DNA of 64,000 nt, from positions 1 to 64,000 of the forward strand of contig CADDYV010000008.1 in NCBI GenBank assembly GCA_902810695.1, given 5' to 3'. Under the pieces are notes generated by a model that saw nothing but the letters and a program-made list of their open reading frames with translations, was not told the origin of the DNA and made no database searches. Below are positions 10,100 to 18,646 of the stretch, piece after piece (the stretch's first letter is position 1; every line of letters begins with the position of its first letter). The translations under genes and the position numbers were made by a program. Source of the stretch: Actinomycetota bacterium. GTDB taxonomy: Bacteria; Actinomycetota; Rubrobacteria; Rubrobacterales; Rubrobacteraceae.

Positions 10100-11146
10100 C
10101 TACTGCGGGGGCAACGGGGGCTCTAACCACGCTGGATCCCCGCTGACTTCCAGCTCCACCACCCATTTGACCCACGCGTAACCGCGGCGACCCGGAGCCA
10201 CCAGCCGCAAGGGAAAGCCATGTCCCGCGGAGAGCGCCTGACCCCCGACATGGGTAGCGAGCAGAAGCCTGTTTGCCTCTCCCAGCGAAAAGCGGCGGGT
10301 GTAGCCGGTGGCGGAGCAGACGATCAGGCTTCGCGCAGAACTTCTGACTCCTGATCGTTCCAGAAGAATATCCACCGGCACCCCGCTCCAGTGCTGGACG
10401 GTGTACCAGCCGCCGGTACAGTCGAGTGTAGCTCGCCGGACGCTGCCGCCCAGGGCCAGGATTTGCCCGTAGGACAGGCACTGTTCACGCTCGACCTCAC
10501 CCCGCACCCGGAGCCGCCAGCGATCACGATCAACCCGGCGAACACGGTCGGTAAGCCATTGCGTAACCGGGTAGCGATTGCCCGAGAAGCTTCCCGCCTC
10601 GCGCGAGCCGGTGAAGCGGCGGTGTGATCCGGAGAGTCCCGCGAGAATCGAGAGAACTTCCTGGGCACCCCAGAACGCGAACCCAACCGCCAGAAGACCC
10701 ATTAGCCGCAGCACCGCCCGCCTGCTCGCCAGATCCGTCCGACGCGGCCTCGACCACCGCAGGCCGACGTGCAGCAGGAAGAGCGGGATCAGGAGCAGAG
10801 AAAATGCAATGTGGAAGTTGAAACCAGCCCACCTTCCTACTCCGGGCAGCGAGACCCACGGAAGCCCCACCGTGGCCCACAGTACGCCCGTCGCCAGCGA
10901 CGCGATCAACAACAGCCCGCCGAACGCTGAGAGTAAGGTGCCAGCGGTAAGCCCACGCCGCTGATAAGACCTCGCGGCAATACCCGCCTTCCAGACCAGG
11001 AGCACGAGCAGGGCAAGGCCCCCGGCGCGGTGGAGCCAGAAAAGCCACCGTCCGTTAGACTCACCAACCAGGAAGCTGCCGATGCCGCTCGCCAGCTCGA
11101 ACATTACGAGCAGCAAGATGGCGACGTTGACATGGCGAGCTTTCAT
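10100..11146 (-). CDS. Membrane protein with molybdopterin oxidoreductase (sulfite-oxidase-fold) domain
   Basis: The 348-residue protein joins two parts. Residues 1-165 form five hydrophobic helices with histidines at 39, 112 and 126, spaced like heme ligands in diheme cytochrome b-type domains (inference). Residues 185-345 form a sulfite-oxidase-type Moco domain: LDCTGGWYT holds the Mo-ligating Cys243, followed by GVPVDILLERSG, CSATGYTRRFSL and HGFPLRLVAPGRRGYAWVKW. The arrangement resembles MsrP (YedY) and its heme partner MsrQ (YedZ) in one chain, but with the membrane part first. A role in repair or respiration of S- or N-oxides is possible; the substrate is unknown. Confidence 0.8.
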   Translation of the reverse strand: MKARHVNVAILLLVMFELASGIGSFLVGESNGRWLFWLHRAGGLALLVLLVWKAGIAARSYQRRGLTAGTLLSAFGGLLLIASLATGVLWATVGLPWVSLPGVGRWAGFNFHIAFSLLLIPLFLLHVGLRWSRPRRTDLASRRAVLRLMGLLAVGFAFWGAQEVLSILAGLSGSHRRFTGSREAGSFSGNRYPVTQWLTDRVRRVDRDRWRLRVRGEVEREQCLSYGQILALGGSVRRATLDCTGGWYTVQHWSGVPVDILLERSGVRSSARSLIVCSATGYTRRFSLGEANRLLLATHVGGQALSAGHGFPLRLVAPGRRGYAWVKWVVELEVSGDPAWLEPPLPPQ

Positions 11147-11250
11147 GTCGGGATCATCGTCGCATGGAGCGTAGATCTAGGCATTCGGGATGGTTTGACG
11201 AAAGATGACAGAGGTCGTGAGATCCAGACGGCGAAACATTTCGGTTTTTC

Positions 11251-11709
11251 TTAGTGTCCGATTGCCCATATCCTGTACCTGTCACCAAACCGCGCAACGA
11301 ACGCGATGGCTTTTTGCTTCTCTTTCGGAAACATCATGTCCACCTCGACGCTGCGGGCTACGAAGAACTTTCCAGATGAGCCCGAACAGATCTTCCAGAT
11401 CTCGTGCGCCGGGTAGTGAAATGCGCGTCGGGATGTGCCAGCGGTCAGATCGGCGGAGACCGCGTAACGGCTTTTGGTGTCAGTTTTATAGATCGTCGTG
11501 GCTTGGATGAGTGCGGCTTTGGTAGCTCCCGCCAACGAATCCGCTACTAGCTTGTCCGGGATAGCTTTCGGGCACGTTCCCTTGCGTGGGTTGATCTCGG
11601 GCTTCACCGACGATTTATCCGACGGGCGGTTGATGAGTGCGAATACCGCGATTGCCACAGTGAGTGTTGCCAGAGCAACAGGGATTAGAACTTTCCCCCT
11701 CAGAACCAT
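11251..11709 (-). CDS. Anchored extracytoplasmic protein of unknown function, copy B
   Basis: The 152-residue protein has an N-terminal hydrophobic segment (about 7-26), probably a signal anchor, and a soluble part with two cysteines. It shares INPxKxTCP...KL..D.LAGAxKAAL with the protein encoded immediately upstream, and both end in a strand with VARF and an aromatic-rich tail (YRIWAIGH here). No known domain was recognised. Its ATG lies 10 bp inside the 3' end of the upstream paralog, so the two form an operon and are probably translationally coupled. Confidence 0.65.
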   Translation of the reverse strand: MVLRGKVLIPVALATLTVAIAVFALINRPSDKSSVKPEINPRKGTCPKAIPDKLVADSLAGATKAALIQATTIYKTDTKSRYAVSADLTAGTSRRAFHYPAHEIWKICSGSSGKFFVARSVEVDMMFPKEKQKAIAFVARFGDRYRIWAIGH

Positions 11710-12287
11710 CCTTTCCCACCCGGTCCTTTGGCACTCCAGTTATCTGTCAGCCATACCTCGTATTTGCCGTGAAATCGAGCAACGACGGCATCTATCGGAA
11801 GAGCTGCAAGGTTTGTCGCACAATCCTTGTGACAGTCCACGGCTACGACCACGCTACGCTCTATAAAAAGCCTGCTGGAATGGTCGTGGCAAGTCTCCCG
11901 TATACCTTTGTCGAACAGCTTTTGCAAGGATGAGGATCGAAACGCTGCGGCCCGCCACGCAGCAGCGGCGAACCAGTCTTCGGCGTCAGGATACTGTGCC
12001 CACCGGAAAATCGGCGGGGCCTGGGCCAGGGCTGCCTTGCTGGCTCCAGCCAGCGCGTCCGGGGGCAGCTTTTCTGGCTTGATATCCGGGCAGGTGTCTT
12101 TGACAGGGTTGATCCCGAGCCTGGTCAACCGCGTCGGTACGCTCGGACGAGGGTTGCTTTTATGCGGAAGGTGAAGGCTTTCATGGTGCCCCAACCACGC
12201 GATCCCATTGAGCGCCAGGACGATGGCCGTCGTGCTGACAACCACGAACAACGCAAATTTCAGCAATTGCCTCACAAACTCTCGCAT
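11700..12287 (-). CDS. Anchored extracytoplasmic protein of unknown function, copy A
   Basis: The 195-residue protein starts at ATG 12287. Residues 8-30 are a hydrophobic anchor; the rest is extracytoplasmic with five cysteines. It aligns with the downstream 152-residue protein from GINPVKDTCPDIKPEKL through DALAGASKAALAQA to VVARFHGKYEVWL, which indicates a tandem duplication. It has an extra Cys pair (VDCHKDC) absent from copy B. The open frame continues far upstream, antisense to the UbiB-family gene, but that part is a coding shadow: the hydrophobic N-terminus and the paralog fix the real extent. Function unknown. Confidence 0.6.
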   Translation of the reverse strand: MREFVRQLLKFALFVVVSTTAIVLALNGIAWLGHHESLHLPHKSNPRPSVPTRLTRLGINPVKDTCPDIKPEKLPPDALAGASKAALAQAPPIFRWAQYPDAEDWFAAAAWRAAAFRSSSLQKLFDKGIRETCHDHSSRLFIERSVVVAVDCHKDCATNLAALPIDAVVARFHGKYEVWLTDNWSAKGPGGKGWF

Positions 12288-12446
12288 TGGCGTCCTGAAT
12301 TGTACTGTTTGTGATTTTCTGCTGCTGTATCGTACCATTGGGGCATGCGGCGCGTTTGGCATTACTCTGCTGTGCGCCCGCGTTGTTATGTTGGGCGATG
12401 ATTCAGGTAACATATAGGTGTGGAAGCGTGAGATTGGGAGGCAGAG

Positions 12447-12821
12447 ATGTTCGAGACGCTTGAGCGTTTGATCCTGCTGCAGATAGGCGCGGCGGCTGTT
12501 ACGCGCGAGCGGGTGGAGAAGGCCGTGAACGACCTGATCGAGCAGGGCCGCATCCAGCGCGAAGAGGGCAGACAGGTAGTAGACGAGGTGATGGGCCGCG
12601 CTCGCGAGCGTTCGGGTGGGGCGCGTTCGTTCGTTGACGCTTCGGTGCAGCAGGGGCTCAGGGGGGCGGGTGTGCCGACCCGTGACGACTATGAGGACCT
12701 GGTGTTCCGTATCGAGCAACTCGAGCATCGGGTTCGGATGCTCGAAGACCGCGGCTCGTCTCCGCCCGCTGGTGGCGTGGAGCAGCCGCCGGAGGGGCCG
12801 GAAACCCCACCCGGCGTCTAG
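12447..12821 (+). CDS. Phasin-like (polyhydroxyalkanoate granule regulator type) protein
   Basis: The 124-residue protein has an alpha-helical N-terminal half (MFETLERLILLQIGAAAVTR, then VEKAVNDLIEQGRI) and a second coiled-coil segment (LVFRIEQLEHRVRMLED), ending in a Pro-rich tail. This is the pattern of small phasin-family proteins that coat polyester granules or act as regulators. In many actinobacteria and cyanobacteria such genes lie next to a UbiB/AarF kinase gene, as here (21 bp apart). The preceding GGGAGG is a good ribosome binding site. Confidence 0.6.
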   Translation: MFETLERLILLQIGAAAVTRERVEKAVNDLIEQGRIQREEGRQVVDEVMGRARERSGGARSFVDASVQQGLRGAGVPTRDDYEDLVFRIEQLEHRVRMLEDRGSSPPAGGVEQPPEGPETPPGV

Positions 12822-12842
12822 CCGGAGAGGTATACACGAGCC

Positions 12843-14507
12843 TTGGCGAACGGCGTTTCGCCAGCACGTTCGGGGAACCTCGCCCGGTTCTCTCAGATAG
12901 GCCGTGTCCTCGTAAGGCATGGGTTCGGCTTCGTCTTCGACATCCGGCGCGAGAGGCGCGAGAGGAAGGGGGTTCAGGAGTTTCTCGCCCCCAACTTCGG
13001 CGTCAGGCTCAGGCGGGCGCTGGACGACCTCGGCCCAACCTTCGTAAAGTTCGGCCAGCTTCTCTCTACCCGTTCGGATATTTTTCCCGAGAGCGTCCTG
13101 GTAGAGCTTCAGAAACTCCAGGACACCGTTGCCCCGATTCCCCTGAAGACGGCGCAAGCGATAGTCGAGCGGGAACTCGGCGCTCCGATAGACGGTGTTT
13201 TCGCCAGCTTCGACCCGAATTTGCTCGGTTCGGCGAGCATCGGGCAGGTCTACCGCGCCAGGCTCACCAGCGGGGAGACGGTGGCGGTCAAGGTCCAGAG
13301 GCCCGAGGCGCGCGGGAGGGTCGCGGCGGACCTGGAGATCATGCGCGACTTCGCAGATTTCCTCGACCGGAGGCTGGGGGGGCGGATCTTTATTGACGTG
13401 CGGGCTCTGGTGGCGGAGTTCGAGGGTGTGATCCGGCGCGAGCTTGACTACTCGGTGGAGGCAGAGAACGCCCGCCGCTTCGCCCACAACTTTGCTGGAA
13501 CACCAGTCAAGATACCCGCTATCTACCGGGATCTCTCGACTTCGAGGGTCATCACGATGGAGTTTATCGAGGGGATACGCTTCAACGACATCAACCCGCT
13601 CATGCTGGCTCCGGCGGAGCGGCGGCGGGTGGCCTCGATGGGGGCGGATACGATCTTCAAGATGGCCTTCGTGGACGGATTCTTCCACGGCGACCCGCAT
13701 CCGGGCAATCTCTTCTTGACGCCCAGAGGGGAACTTGCGCTCCTGGATTTCGGGATGGTCGGCTACATGAGCCGGGACGACATCGAGGCCCTCTCCAGCC
13801 TGTTTATCGCCGTGATCCGGCAGGACGCGCCCGCGGTGCTCAGGGGCCTGGAGAAGATGGGCGTGCGCTACGCGCAGGAGGTGCGCGGGGAGCTGGTGCA
13901 GGAACTCAGGGAGTTTCTGTACAAGTATTCCGGGCTCTCCGTCGGGGAGGTTACGCTCGGACAGGCGCTCTCGGAGCTTATAACGCTCATCAGGCGCTAC
14001 CGGATGCGGGTCCCGCCGGTCTTTCCGCTCCTCACTAAAGCTCTCATAACCGCCGAGGGCATCTCGCGCTCCATAGACCCCACGCTGAATGTCTACGAGA
14101 TCGCCCAGCCCTACGCCCGGCGGTTGCTCTCCGAGCGTACGAGCCCGGCCTACGTCGCTGATACTGCCCGTGAGCGAGTGCTTGAATACGCCCGCTACGC
14201 CGGAGACTACCCGGACCAGATCCGCCAGCTCCTCGCCGAGATGGAAGATGGAGAGGTAGAAGTCCAGCTCCATCACCGGGGGTTAGATCGTCTCGGCGGG
14301 CAGGTGGACGTGCTCGCGAACCGGCTCGTCTTCGCCCTCGTTACAGGAGCGTTGCTCATCGGCTCCGCCGTGATCGGGGCTTTCGCCTCCGGAGGCCCGC
14401 AGGTTCCCTACCTCGGCGTGCCGCTCGTCGCGTTCATCGGGTTCATGCTCGCCCTCATCATGGCCGTCATAGTGCTCGCCGTTATCTTCCATTCCCGCAG
14501 GCTGTAA
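12843..14507 (+). CDS. UbiB/AarF (ABC1/ADCK) family atypical kinase
   Basis: The 554-residue protein carries the family KxGQ motif as KFGQ (69-72), the Ala/Ser-rich nucleotide loop LGSASIGQVYRARL, catalytic HGDPHPGNLFL, and DFGMVG in place of the DFG loop. Two C-terminal helices (about 495-550) anchor it in the membrane. Family members such as UbiB and COQ8 support prenyl-quinone synthesis through an ATPase activity; here menaquinone or another isoprenoid lipid is the likely target (inference). The start is TTG at 12843, preceded by GGAGAGG. Confidence 0.9.
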   Translation: MANGVSPARSGNLARFSQIGRVLVRHGFGFVFDIRRERRERKGVQEFLAPNFGVRLRRALDDLGPTFVKFGQLLSTRSDIFPESVLVELQKLQDTVAPIPLKTAQAIVERELGAPIDGVFASFDPNLLGSASIGQVYRARLTSGETVAVKVQRPEARGRVAADLEIMRDFADFLDRRLGGRIFIDVRALVAEFEGVIRRELDYSVEAENARRFAHNFAGTPVKIPAIYRDLSTSRVITMEFIEGIRFNDINPLMLAPAERRRVASMGADTIFKMAFVDGFFHGDPHPGNLFLTPRGELALLDFGMVGYMSRDDIEALSSLFIAVIRQDAPAVLRGLEKMGVRYAQEVRGELVQELREFLYKYSGLSVGEVTLGQALSELITLIRRYRMRVPPVFPLLTKALITAEGISRSIDPTLNVYEIAQPYARRLLSERTSPAYVADTARERVLEYARYAGDYPDQIRQLLAEMEDGEVEVQLHHRGLDRLGGQVDVLANRLVFALVTGALLIGSAVIGAFASGGPQVPYLGVPLVAFIGFMLALIMAVIVLAVIFHSRRL

Positions 14508-14536
14508 CAGGCTCTCACAATCGTTTCGGGCTGCAG

Positions 14537-14545
14537 TGCTAGAAT
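14537..14545 (+). promoter_or_regulatory. Extended -10 promoter for rel, near-leaderless
   Basis: TGCTAGAAT repeats exactly the nine bases found before secD. The -10 ends 10 nt before the ATG at 14556, so the predicted leader is only about 3-4 nt. No convincing -35 is present. Confidence 0.45.
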
Positions 14546-14555
14546 TTCAGGTGCT

Positions 14556-16793
14556 ATGGAAGCTGCCCGCACACAACAAGAGTATCCCAGGGCCGTCTCG
14601 CAACCGGCTGTAACCATATCTTCTCTCATAGAGAAGGTCTCCGCCTACAGCCCGGACGGTTGTGAGGAGTTAATCGCCAACGCCTACAACCTTGCGCACG
14701 CGGCCCACCGCAAACAGAGCCGCAAGAGCGGCGAGCCGTTCGTCCAGCACCCGCTCGCAACGGCGGACATCCTTGCCGATCTGCACCTGGACCCGACCAC
14801 CATCGCCGCAGCCATCCTGCACGACGTCATCGAAGACACGGGCGTTACCAAGGAGGAGCTCGCGGAGAAATTTGGGGATGATATCGCGGAGATCGTGGAC
14901 GGGGTCACCAAGCTCAAGCGGCTTCCTTCCGGGAATTTGGAAGAGGCGCAGGCCGAGTCGTTGCGGAAGATGATCGTGGCGATGAGCCGGGATGTGCGCG
15001 TGATCATCATCAAGCTCGCCGACCGGCTGCATAACATGCGCACGCTGGAATATCTCCATCGCGACACCCAGCTAAAGAAGGCCACAGAGACGCTGGAGAT
15101 CTACGCCCCGCTCGCGCACCGGTTGGGGATCTACTCGATCAAGTGGGAGCTCGAAGACCTCTCGTTCGCCACGTTGCACCCCCGGCGCTACGAGGAGATA
15201 AAGCGTCTGGTGGCCGCAAGGCGCGGAGACAGAGAAGCCTTCATAAACGAAGTAGCCGACGAACTCCGTGGGCACCTGGACGAAGCCGGCATCGAGGCCG
15301 AGGTGCGCGGCAGGGTCAAGCACTTCTACTCCATCTACAACAAGATGGTCCGCAGGAACAAAGAGTTCAACGAGATCTACGACCTCGCGGGGCTCAGAGT
15401 GGTGGTTGGCTCGGTGCGCGACTGCTACGGGGCCCTGGGTGTGATCCACTCGATCTGGAAGCCGATACCGGGTCGCTTCAAAGACTATATCGCGATGCCC
15501 AAGTTCAACATGTACCAGTCGCTTCACACGACGGTGATGTCCAAAGAGGGCAAGCTGCTGGAGATACAGATCCGGACTTACGAGATGGACATTACCGCCG
15601 AGTACGGCATCGCGGCGCACTGGATGTACAAGCAGGGCCTCTCGGACGGGCAGGTGAACCGTCTTACCTGGCTCAAGAGCATGATGGAGTGGCAGAAGGA
15701 GACCACCGACGCTGCAGAGTTCATGGATTCTCTCAAGGGTGAGCTCGGCGCGGATGAGGTCTACGTCTTCACGCCGAAGGGAGATGTGATCAGCCTTCCC
15801 TCCGGCGCCACCCCGATAGATTTCGCCTACCATGTCCACACCGAGGTGGGACACCGCTGCGTCGGGGCGAAGGTCAACGGGCGTATCGTGCCGCTCGACT
15901 CGGAGCTTGTCTCCGGCGACAGGGTCGAGGTTCTGACCGGCAAATCGGCGAGCCCGAGCCGCGACTGGCTCTCGGTGGTCCAGAGCGGACGTGCCAGGAA
16001 CAAGATCCGGCAGTTCTTCAACAGGGCCGACCGCGAGGACAACCTCTCTTCGGGCCGCGAGAAGGTCATGGAACTGCTGAAGAAGCGGCGCATCGAGAGG
16101 GTTCCCCAGGAGGTCTGGGAAGAGGTCGCGGAGAAGGTCAACCACGCCTCGATGGATGAGATGTTGATCTCGGTTGGCGCCGGTTCGCTCTCCGCGGAGA
16201 ACGTCGCCCACCGGATAGCCGAGAGGGTCCAGCCTCCGAAGGAGAAGCCTGAAGATGAGCAGCCGGAGAACGAGCGCAAGAGCCCGGCGCTCACGCCGCT
16301 TCCTCTCCCCGACGGGGAGGGAGAGACTGGTGTCCGCGTCGTGGGTTCGAGCGGCATTCTGACGCGGCTGGCCCGCTGCTGTACGCCGATGCCAGGCGAC
16401 GACATCGTGGGTTACGTCTCGCTGGGACGGGGCGTGGTGGTCCATGCTGCGGGCTGTCCGAACGCCCGGGCCTTGAGATCCCGCGACCCCGAGAGATTCG
16501 TCGAGGTCGAGTGGGTTGCAGGGCCAGGCAAGCTGTTCACCGCCGAGCTTCTGGTCGAGGCGCTGGACCGGATGCACCTCTTGAGCGACATAACCAGGAC
16601 CATCTCGGATGCAGGCGTGAGCATACTCTCCGCGAGGGTAGACACCATCGAAGAGCGGACCGCGCTCTCCCGGTTTGCGTTCAGGGCGGCGAGCGTGCAG
16701 CATGTCGAGGAGGTCATACGCAAGATCCGGGCTATCCCCGACGTCTACGACGTGTACCGGGTCTCCCGCGACGGCACTCCCATAGACCGCTAG
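14556..16793 (+). CDS. rel: Bifunctional (p)ppGpp synthetase/hydrolase
   Basis: The 745-residue Rel enzyme makes and degrades the stringent-response alarmone. Domains in order: HD hydrolase (about 45-200, with HPLATADIL, ILHDVIEDTG with His89-Asp90, and LADRLHNMRTL), synthetase (about 235-350, with YDLAGLRVVV, RFKDYIAMPKFNMYQSLHT), TGS (about 405-465, VFTPKGDVISLPSGATPIDF), a Zn-finger-like region with RLARCCTPMPGDDIVGY, and ACT (about 660-745). Hydrolase residues look intact, so it should be bifunctional. A charged insertion at about 560-590 (EKPEDEQPENERK) is not conserved in the family. It is followed after 12 bp by the MBL hydrolase gene. Confidence 0.95.
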   Translation: MEAARTQQEYPRAVSQPAVTISSLIEKVSAYSPDGCEELIANAYNLAHAAHRKQSRKSGEPFVQHPLATADILADLHLDPTTIAAAILHDVIEDTGVTKEELAEKFGDDIAEIVDGVTKLKRLPSGNLEEAQAESLRKMIVAMSRDVRVIIIKLADRLHNMRTLEYLHRDTQLKKATETLEIYAPLAHRLGIYSIKWELEDLSFATLHPRRYEEIKRLVAARRGDREAFINEVADELRGHLDEAGIEAEVRGRVKHFYSIYNKMVRRNKEFNEIYDLAGLRVVVGSVRDCYGALGVIHSIWKPIPGRFKDYIAMPKFNMYQSLHTTVMSKEGKLLEIQIRTYEMDITAEYGIAAHWMYKQGLSDGQVNRLTWLKSMMEWQKETTDAAEFMDSLKGELGADEVYVFTPKGDVISLPSGATPIDFAYHVHTEVGHRCVGAKVNGRIVPLDSELVSGDRVEVLTGKSASPSRDWLSVVQSGRARNKIRQFFNRADREDNLSSGREKVMELLKKRRIERVPQEVWEEVAEKVNHASMDEMLISVGAGSLSAENVAHRIAERVQPPKEKPEDEQPENERKSPALTPLPLPDGEGETGVRVVGSSGILTRLARCCTPMPGDDIVGYVSLGRGVVVHAAGCPNARALRSRDPERFVEVEWVAGPGKLFTAELLVEALDRMHLLSDITRTISDAGVSILSARVDTIEERTALSRFAFRAASVQHVEEVIRKIRAIPDVYDVYRVSRDGTPIDR

Positions 16794-16805
16794 AGAAGGA
16801 GGTTC

Positions 16806-17384
16806 GTGAGCGATATCGAGCAGATAACCGTGTCCATGAACGGTTTCGAAGTCAATTCCTACATCATCCACGCTCCAGAAGGCGACGTGATCGTGGACGC
16901 GGGAGCCGAGCCGGAGAAGATCCTGAGCAGAGTCCACCAGCCGGTGGCGGCGATCCTCATTACCCACGGCCATGGCGACCACGTCGGCGCGCTGGAAGAG
17001 GTCCGCCGCGAGACGGGAGCGCCGGTCTACATGCATCCTCTGGACGCCGAGAACGTCGGGGTCCGGGACTACGAGCCGCTCGAAGATGGGGAGGACCTGC
17101 TGATAGCGGGCGAGACGCTCAAAGTGCTGCACACGCCGGGCCACTCGCCGGGGTCGGTTACGTTCGTGGCCGGCAAAGACCAGATAGCAGGCGACCTCGT
17201 GCTGCCGGGGAGCGTGGGCCGTACGGATATTGCCGGGGCTTCGTGGGAGGAGATCGAGGTGTCCCTGCGCAAGGTAATGCCGCTGTGGAAAGAGGATACG
17301 CGGCTTTTCGTGGGACACGGCCCGGTGCTCTCCGCCAGTGAAGAGGTAAAGACGAACCCCTACCTGCCGCCGGGGATTACGTGA
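16806..17384 (+). CDS. Metallo-beta-lactamase fold hydrolase (glyoxalase II-like)
   Basis: The 192-residue protein carries the metal-binding motif THGHGDHVGAL (His54, His56, Asp58, His59), then HTPGHSPGSV and a final GHGP. A short glyoxalase-II-like hydrolase between rel and hisS is a frequent arrangement in Gram-positive genomes. Start is GTG at 16806 with AAGGAGG upstream. The TGA stop overlaps the GTG start of hisS, so translation is coupled. The substrate is not known; a thioester such as hydroxyacylglutathione or a bacillithiol or mycothiol analogue is possible. Confidence 0.85.
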   Translation: MSDIEQITVSMNGFEVNSYIIHAPEGDVIVDAGAEPEKILSRVHQPVAAILITHGHGDHVGALEEVRRETGAPVYMHPLDAENVGVRDYEPLEDGEDLLIAGETLKVLHTPGHSPGSVTFVAGKDQIAGDLVLPGSVGRTDIAGASWEEIEVSLRKVMPLWKEDTRLFVGHGPVLSASEEVKTNPYLPPGIT

Positions 17385-18643
17385 GCTACCGGCGTCCCAG
17401 AGGGACATACGACGTCTACCCCGGCGGGCACGAGCCGCACGAGCGTCCCGAGCTATGGCGGTGGGTTGAGGGAGTAGCGCGGGAGTTTTTCGGGCGCTAC
17501 GGCTACTCGGAGGTGCGCACGCCGGTTTTCGAGGAGGCGGAGGTATTTATCCGCAGCAGCGGCGAGGCGTCCGACATCGTCCGCAAGGAGATGTTCGTCT
17601 TCGAGGACAAGGGCGGACGCGAGATGGCCTTGAGGCCGGAGGGAACCGCTGGGGTCGCGCGCTCTTACATCGAGCACGGGTTGTACAGGCAGGCCCAGCC
17701 CCTGAAGCTGTTCTACATCGGGCCGATGTTCCGCCACGAGCGCCAGCAGAAGGGCCGCTACCGGCAGCATACCCAGATCGGGGCCGAAGCCCTGGGTTCC
17801 GCCGATCCGCTGGTGGACGCCGAGGTTATAGCCATGCTCTACAACTTTCACCTCTCATTAGGCGTTCGCGAGGAGGTCGTCTACCTGAACAGCCTCGGTG
17901 ACGAGGAGACCCGCAAAAGCTACCTGCCGGAGCTGAAGGCGTTTCTGCAGAGAAACCGCGCGGAGCTGGACCGCGACTCGCTTGCCCGCCTGGAGACGAA
18001 CCCTCTGCGCATTCTGGACTCGAAGGACGAAAACACCCAGGCCATGCTCGAAGACGCGCCGTCCATCGCAGACTTCTTCGGGGATGAGGCCACAGAGCAC
18101 TTCTCGGCTGTGAAACAGGGGCTCAAGGCGCTGGGGATTCCGTACAAAGTTGACGACCGTCTGGTGCGCGGCCTCGACTACTACACCTCGACGGTGTTCG
18201 AGCTGAAGAGCGCGACGCTGGGGGCGCAGGATACCGTTGGGGCCGGAGGACGGTACAACAGCCTGGTATTAGATCTCGGCGGGCCTGATATGCCGGGCAT
18301 CGGCTTCGGTACGGGCGTCGAGCGCATCCTGCTCGCCGCGAGCGTCCCGGAAGAGAATCCTGCTCTGGATGTGTTCTTCGTGACCCTGGTCCCCGAGGCG
18401 CGGCTGCCAGCCCTGAAGCTCGCGGACGGCCTTCGCGCCAAAGGTTTCTCCTGCGACCTCGACTACGCGAGCCGGAGCGCCAAGGGGCAGTTTAGGCAGG
18501 CCGACCGCGTGGGAGCGCGGTGGGCGGTCGTAATCGGGGACGAGGAGCTAGAGAGCGACACCTGCACCCTGCGGGACATGGCGACGGGTGAAGAGAGGAA
18601 GATTCCTGCAGGGGATATCCTGCGGGCCGTCGAGGACCGCTGA
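17381..18643 (+). CDS. hisS: Histidyl-tRNA synthetase
   Basis: This class II synthetase charges tRNA-His. The 420-residue sequence shows the N-terminal YRRPRGTYDVYP, motif 2 region LFYIGPMFRHERQQKGRYRQ, the histidine-binding signatures RGLDYYTSTVFE and GGRYNSLV, motif 3 GIGFGTGVERIL, and a C-terminal anticodon-binding domain (about 325-415). GTG at 17381 overlaps the preceding gene by 4 bp. The sirtuin gene follows after 3 bp. Confidence 0.95.
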   Translation: MSYRRPRGTYDVYPGGHEPHERPELWRWVEGVAREFFGRYGYSEVRTPVFEEAEVFIRSSGEASDIVRKEMFVFEDKGGREMALRPEGTAGVARSYIEHGLYRQAQPLKLFYIGPMFRHERQQKGRYRQHTQIGAEALGSADPLVDAEVIAMLYNFHLSLGVREEVVYLNSLGDEETRKSYLPELKAFLQRNRAELDRDSLARLETNPLRILDSKDENTQAMLEDAPSIADFFGDEATEHFSAVKQGLKALGIPYKVDDRLVRGLDYYTSTVFELKSATLGAQDTVGAGGRYNSLVLDLGGPDMPGIGFGTGVERILLAASVPEENPALDVFFVTLVPEARLPALKLADGLRAKGFSCDLDYASRSAKGQFRQADRVGARWAVVIGDEELESDTCTLRDMATGEERKIPAGDILRAVEDR

Positions 18644-18646
18644 GCC

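Noticed and set aside
13045-13075. TAAAGTTC inside the UbiB-family gene and at 35625 inside ruvX
   Set aside because: Neither is followed by GACGATAA or GCCGATAA at the right distance; both are within coding sequence.
11700-14276. 858-codon open frame on the minus strand across the UbiB-family gene
   Set aside because: Only its last 195 codons look like a protein (signal anchor and similarity to the neighbouring paralog). The rest is antisense to a well-recognised kinase and is a high-GC coding shadow.
15072-17408. 778-codon minus-strand frame across rel and the MBL gene
   Set aside because: Both genes on the plus strand have clear catalytic motifs; the antisense product has His/Arg/Asp-rich composition typical of shadow frames.
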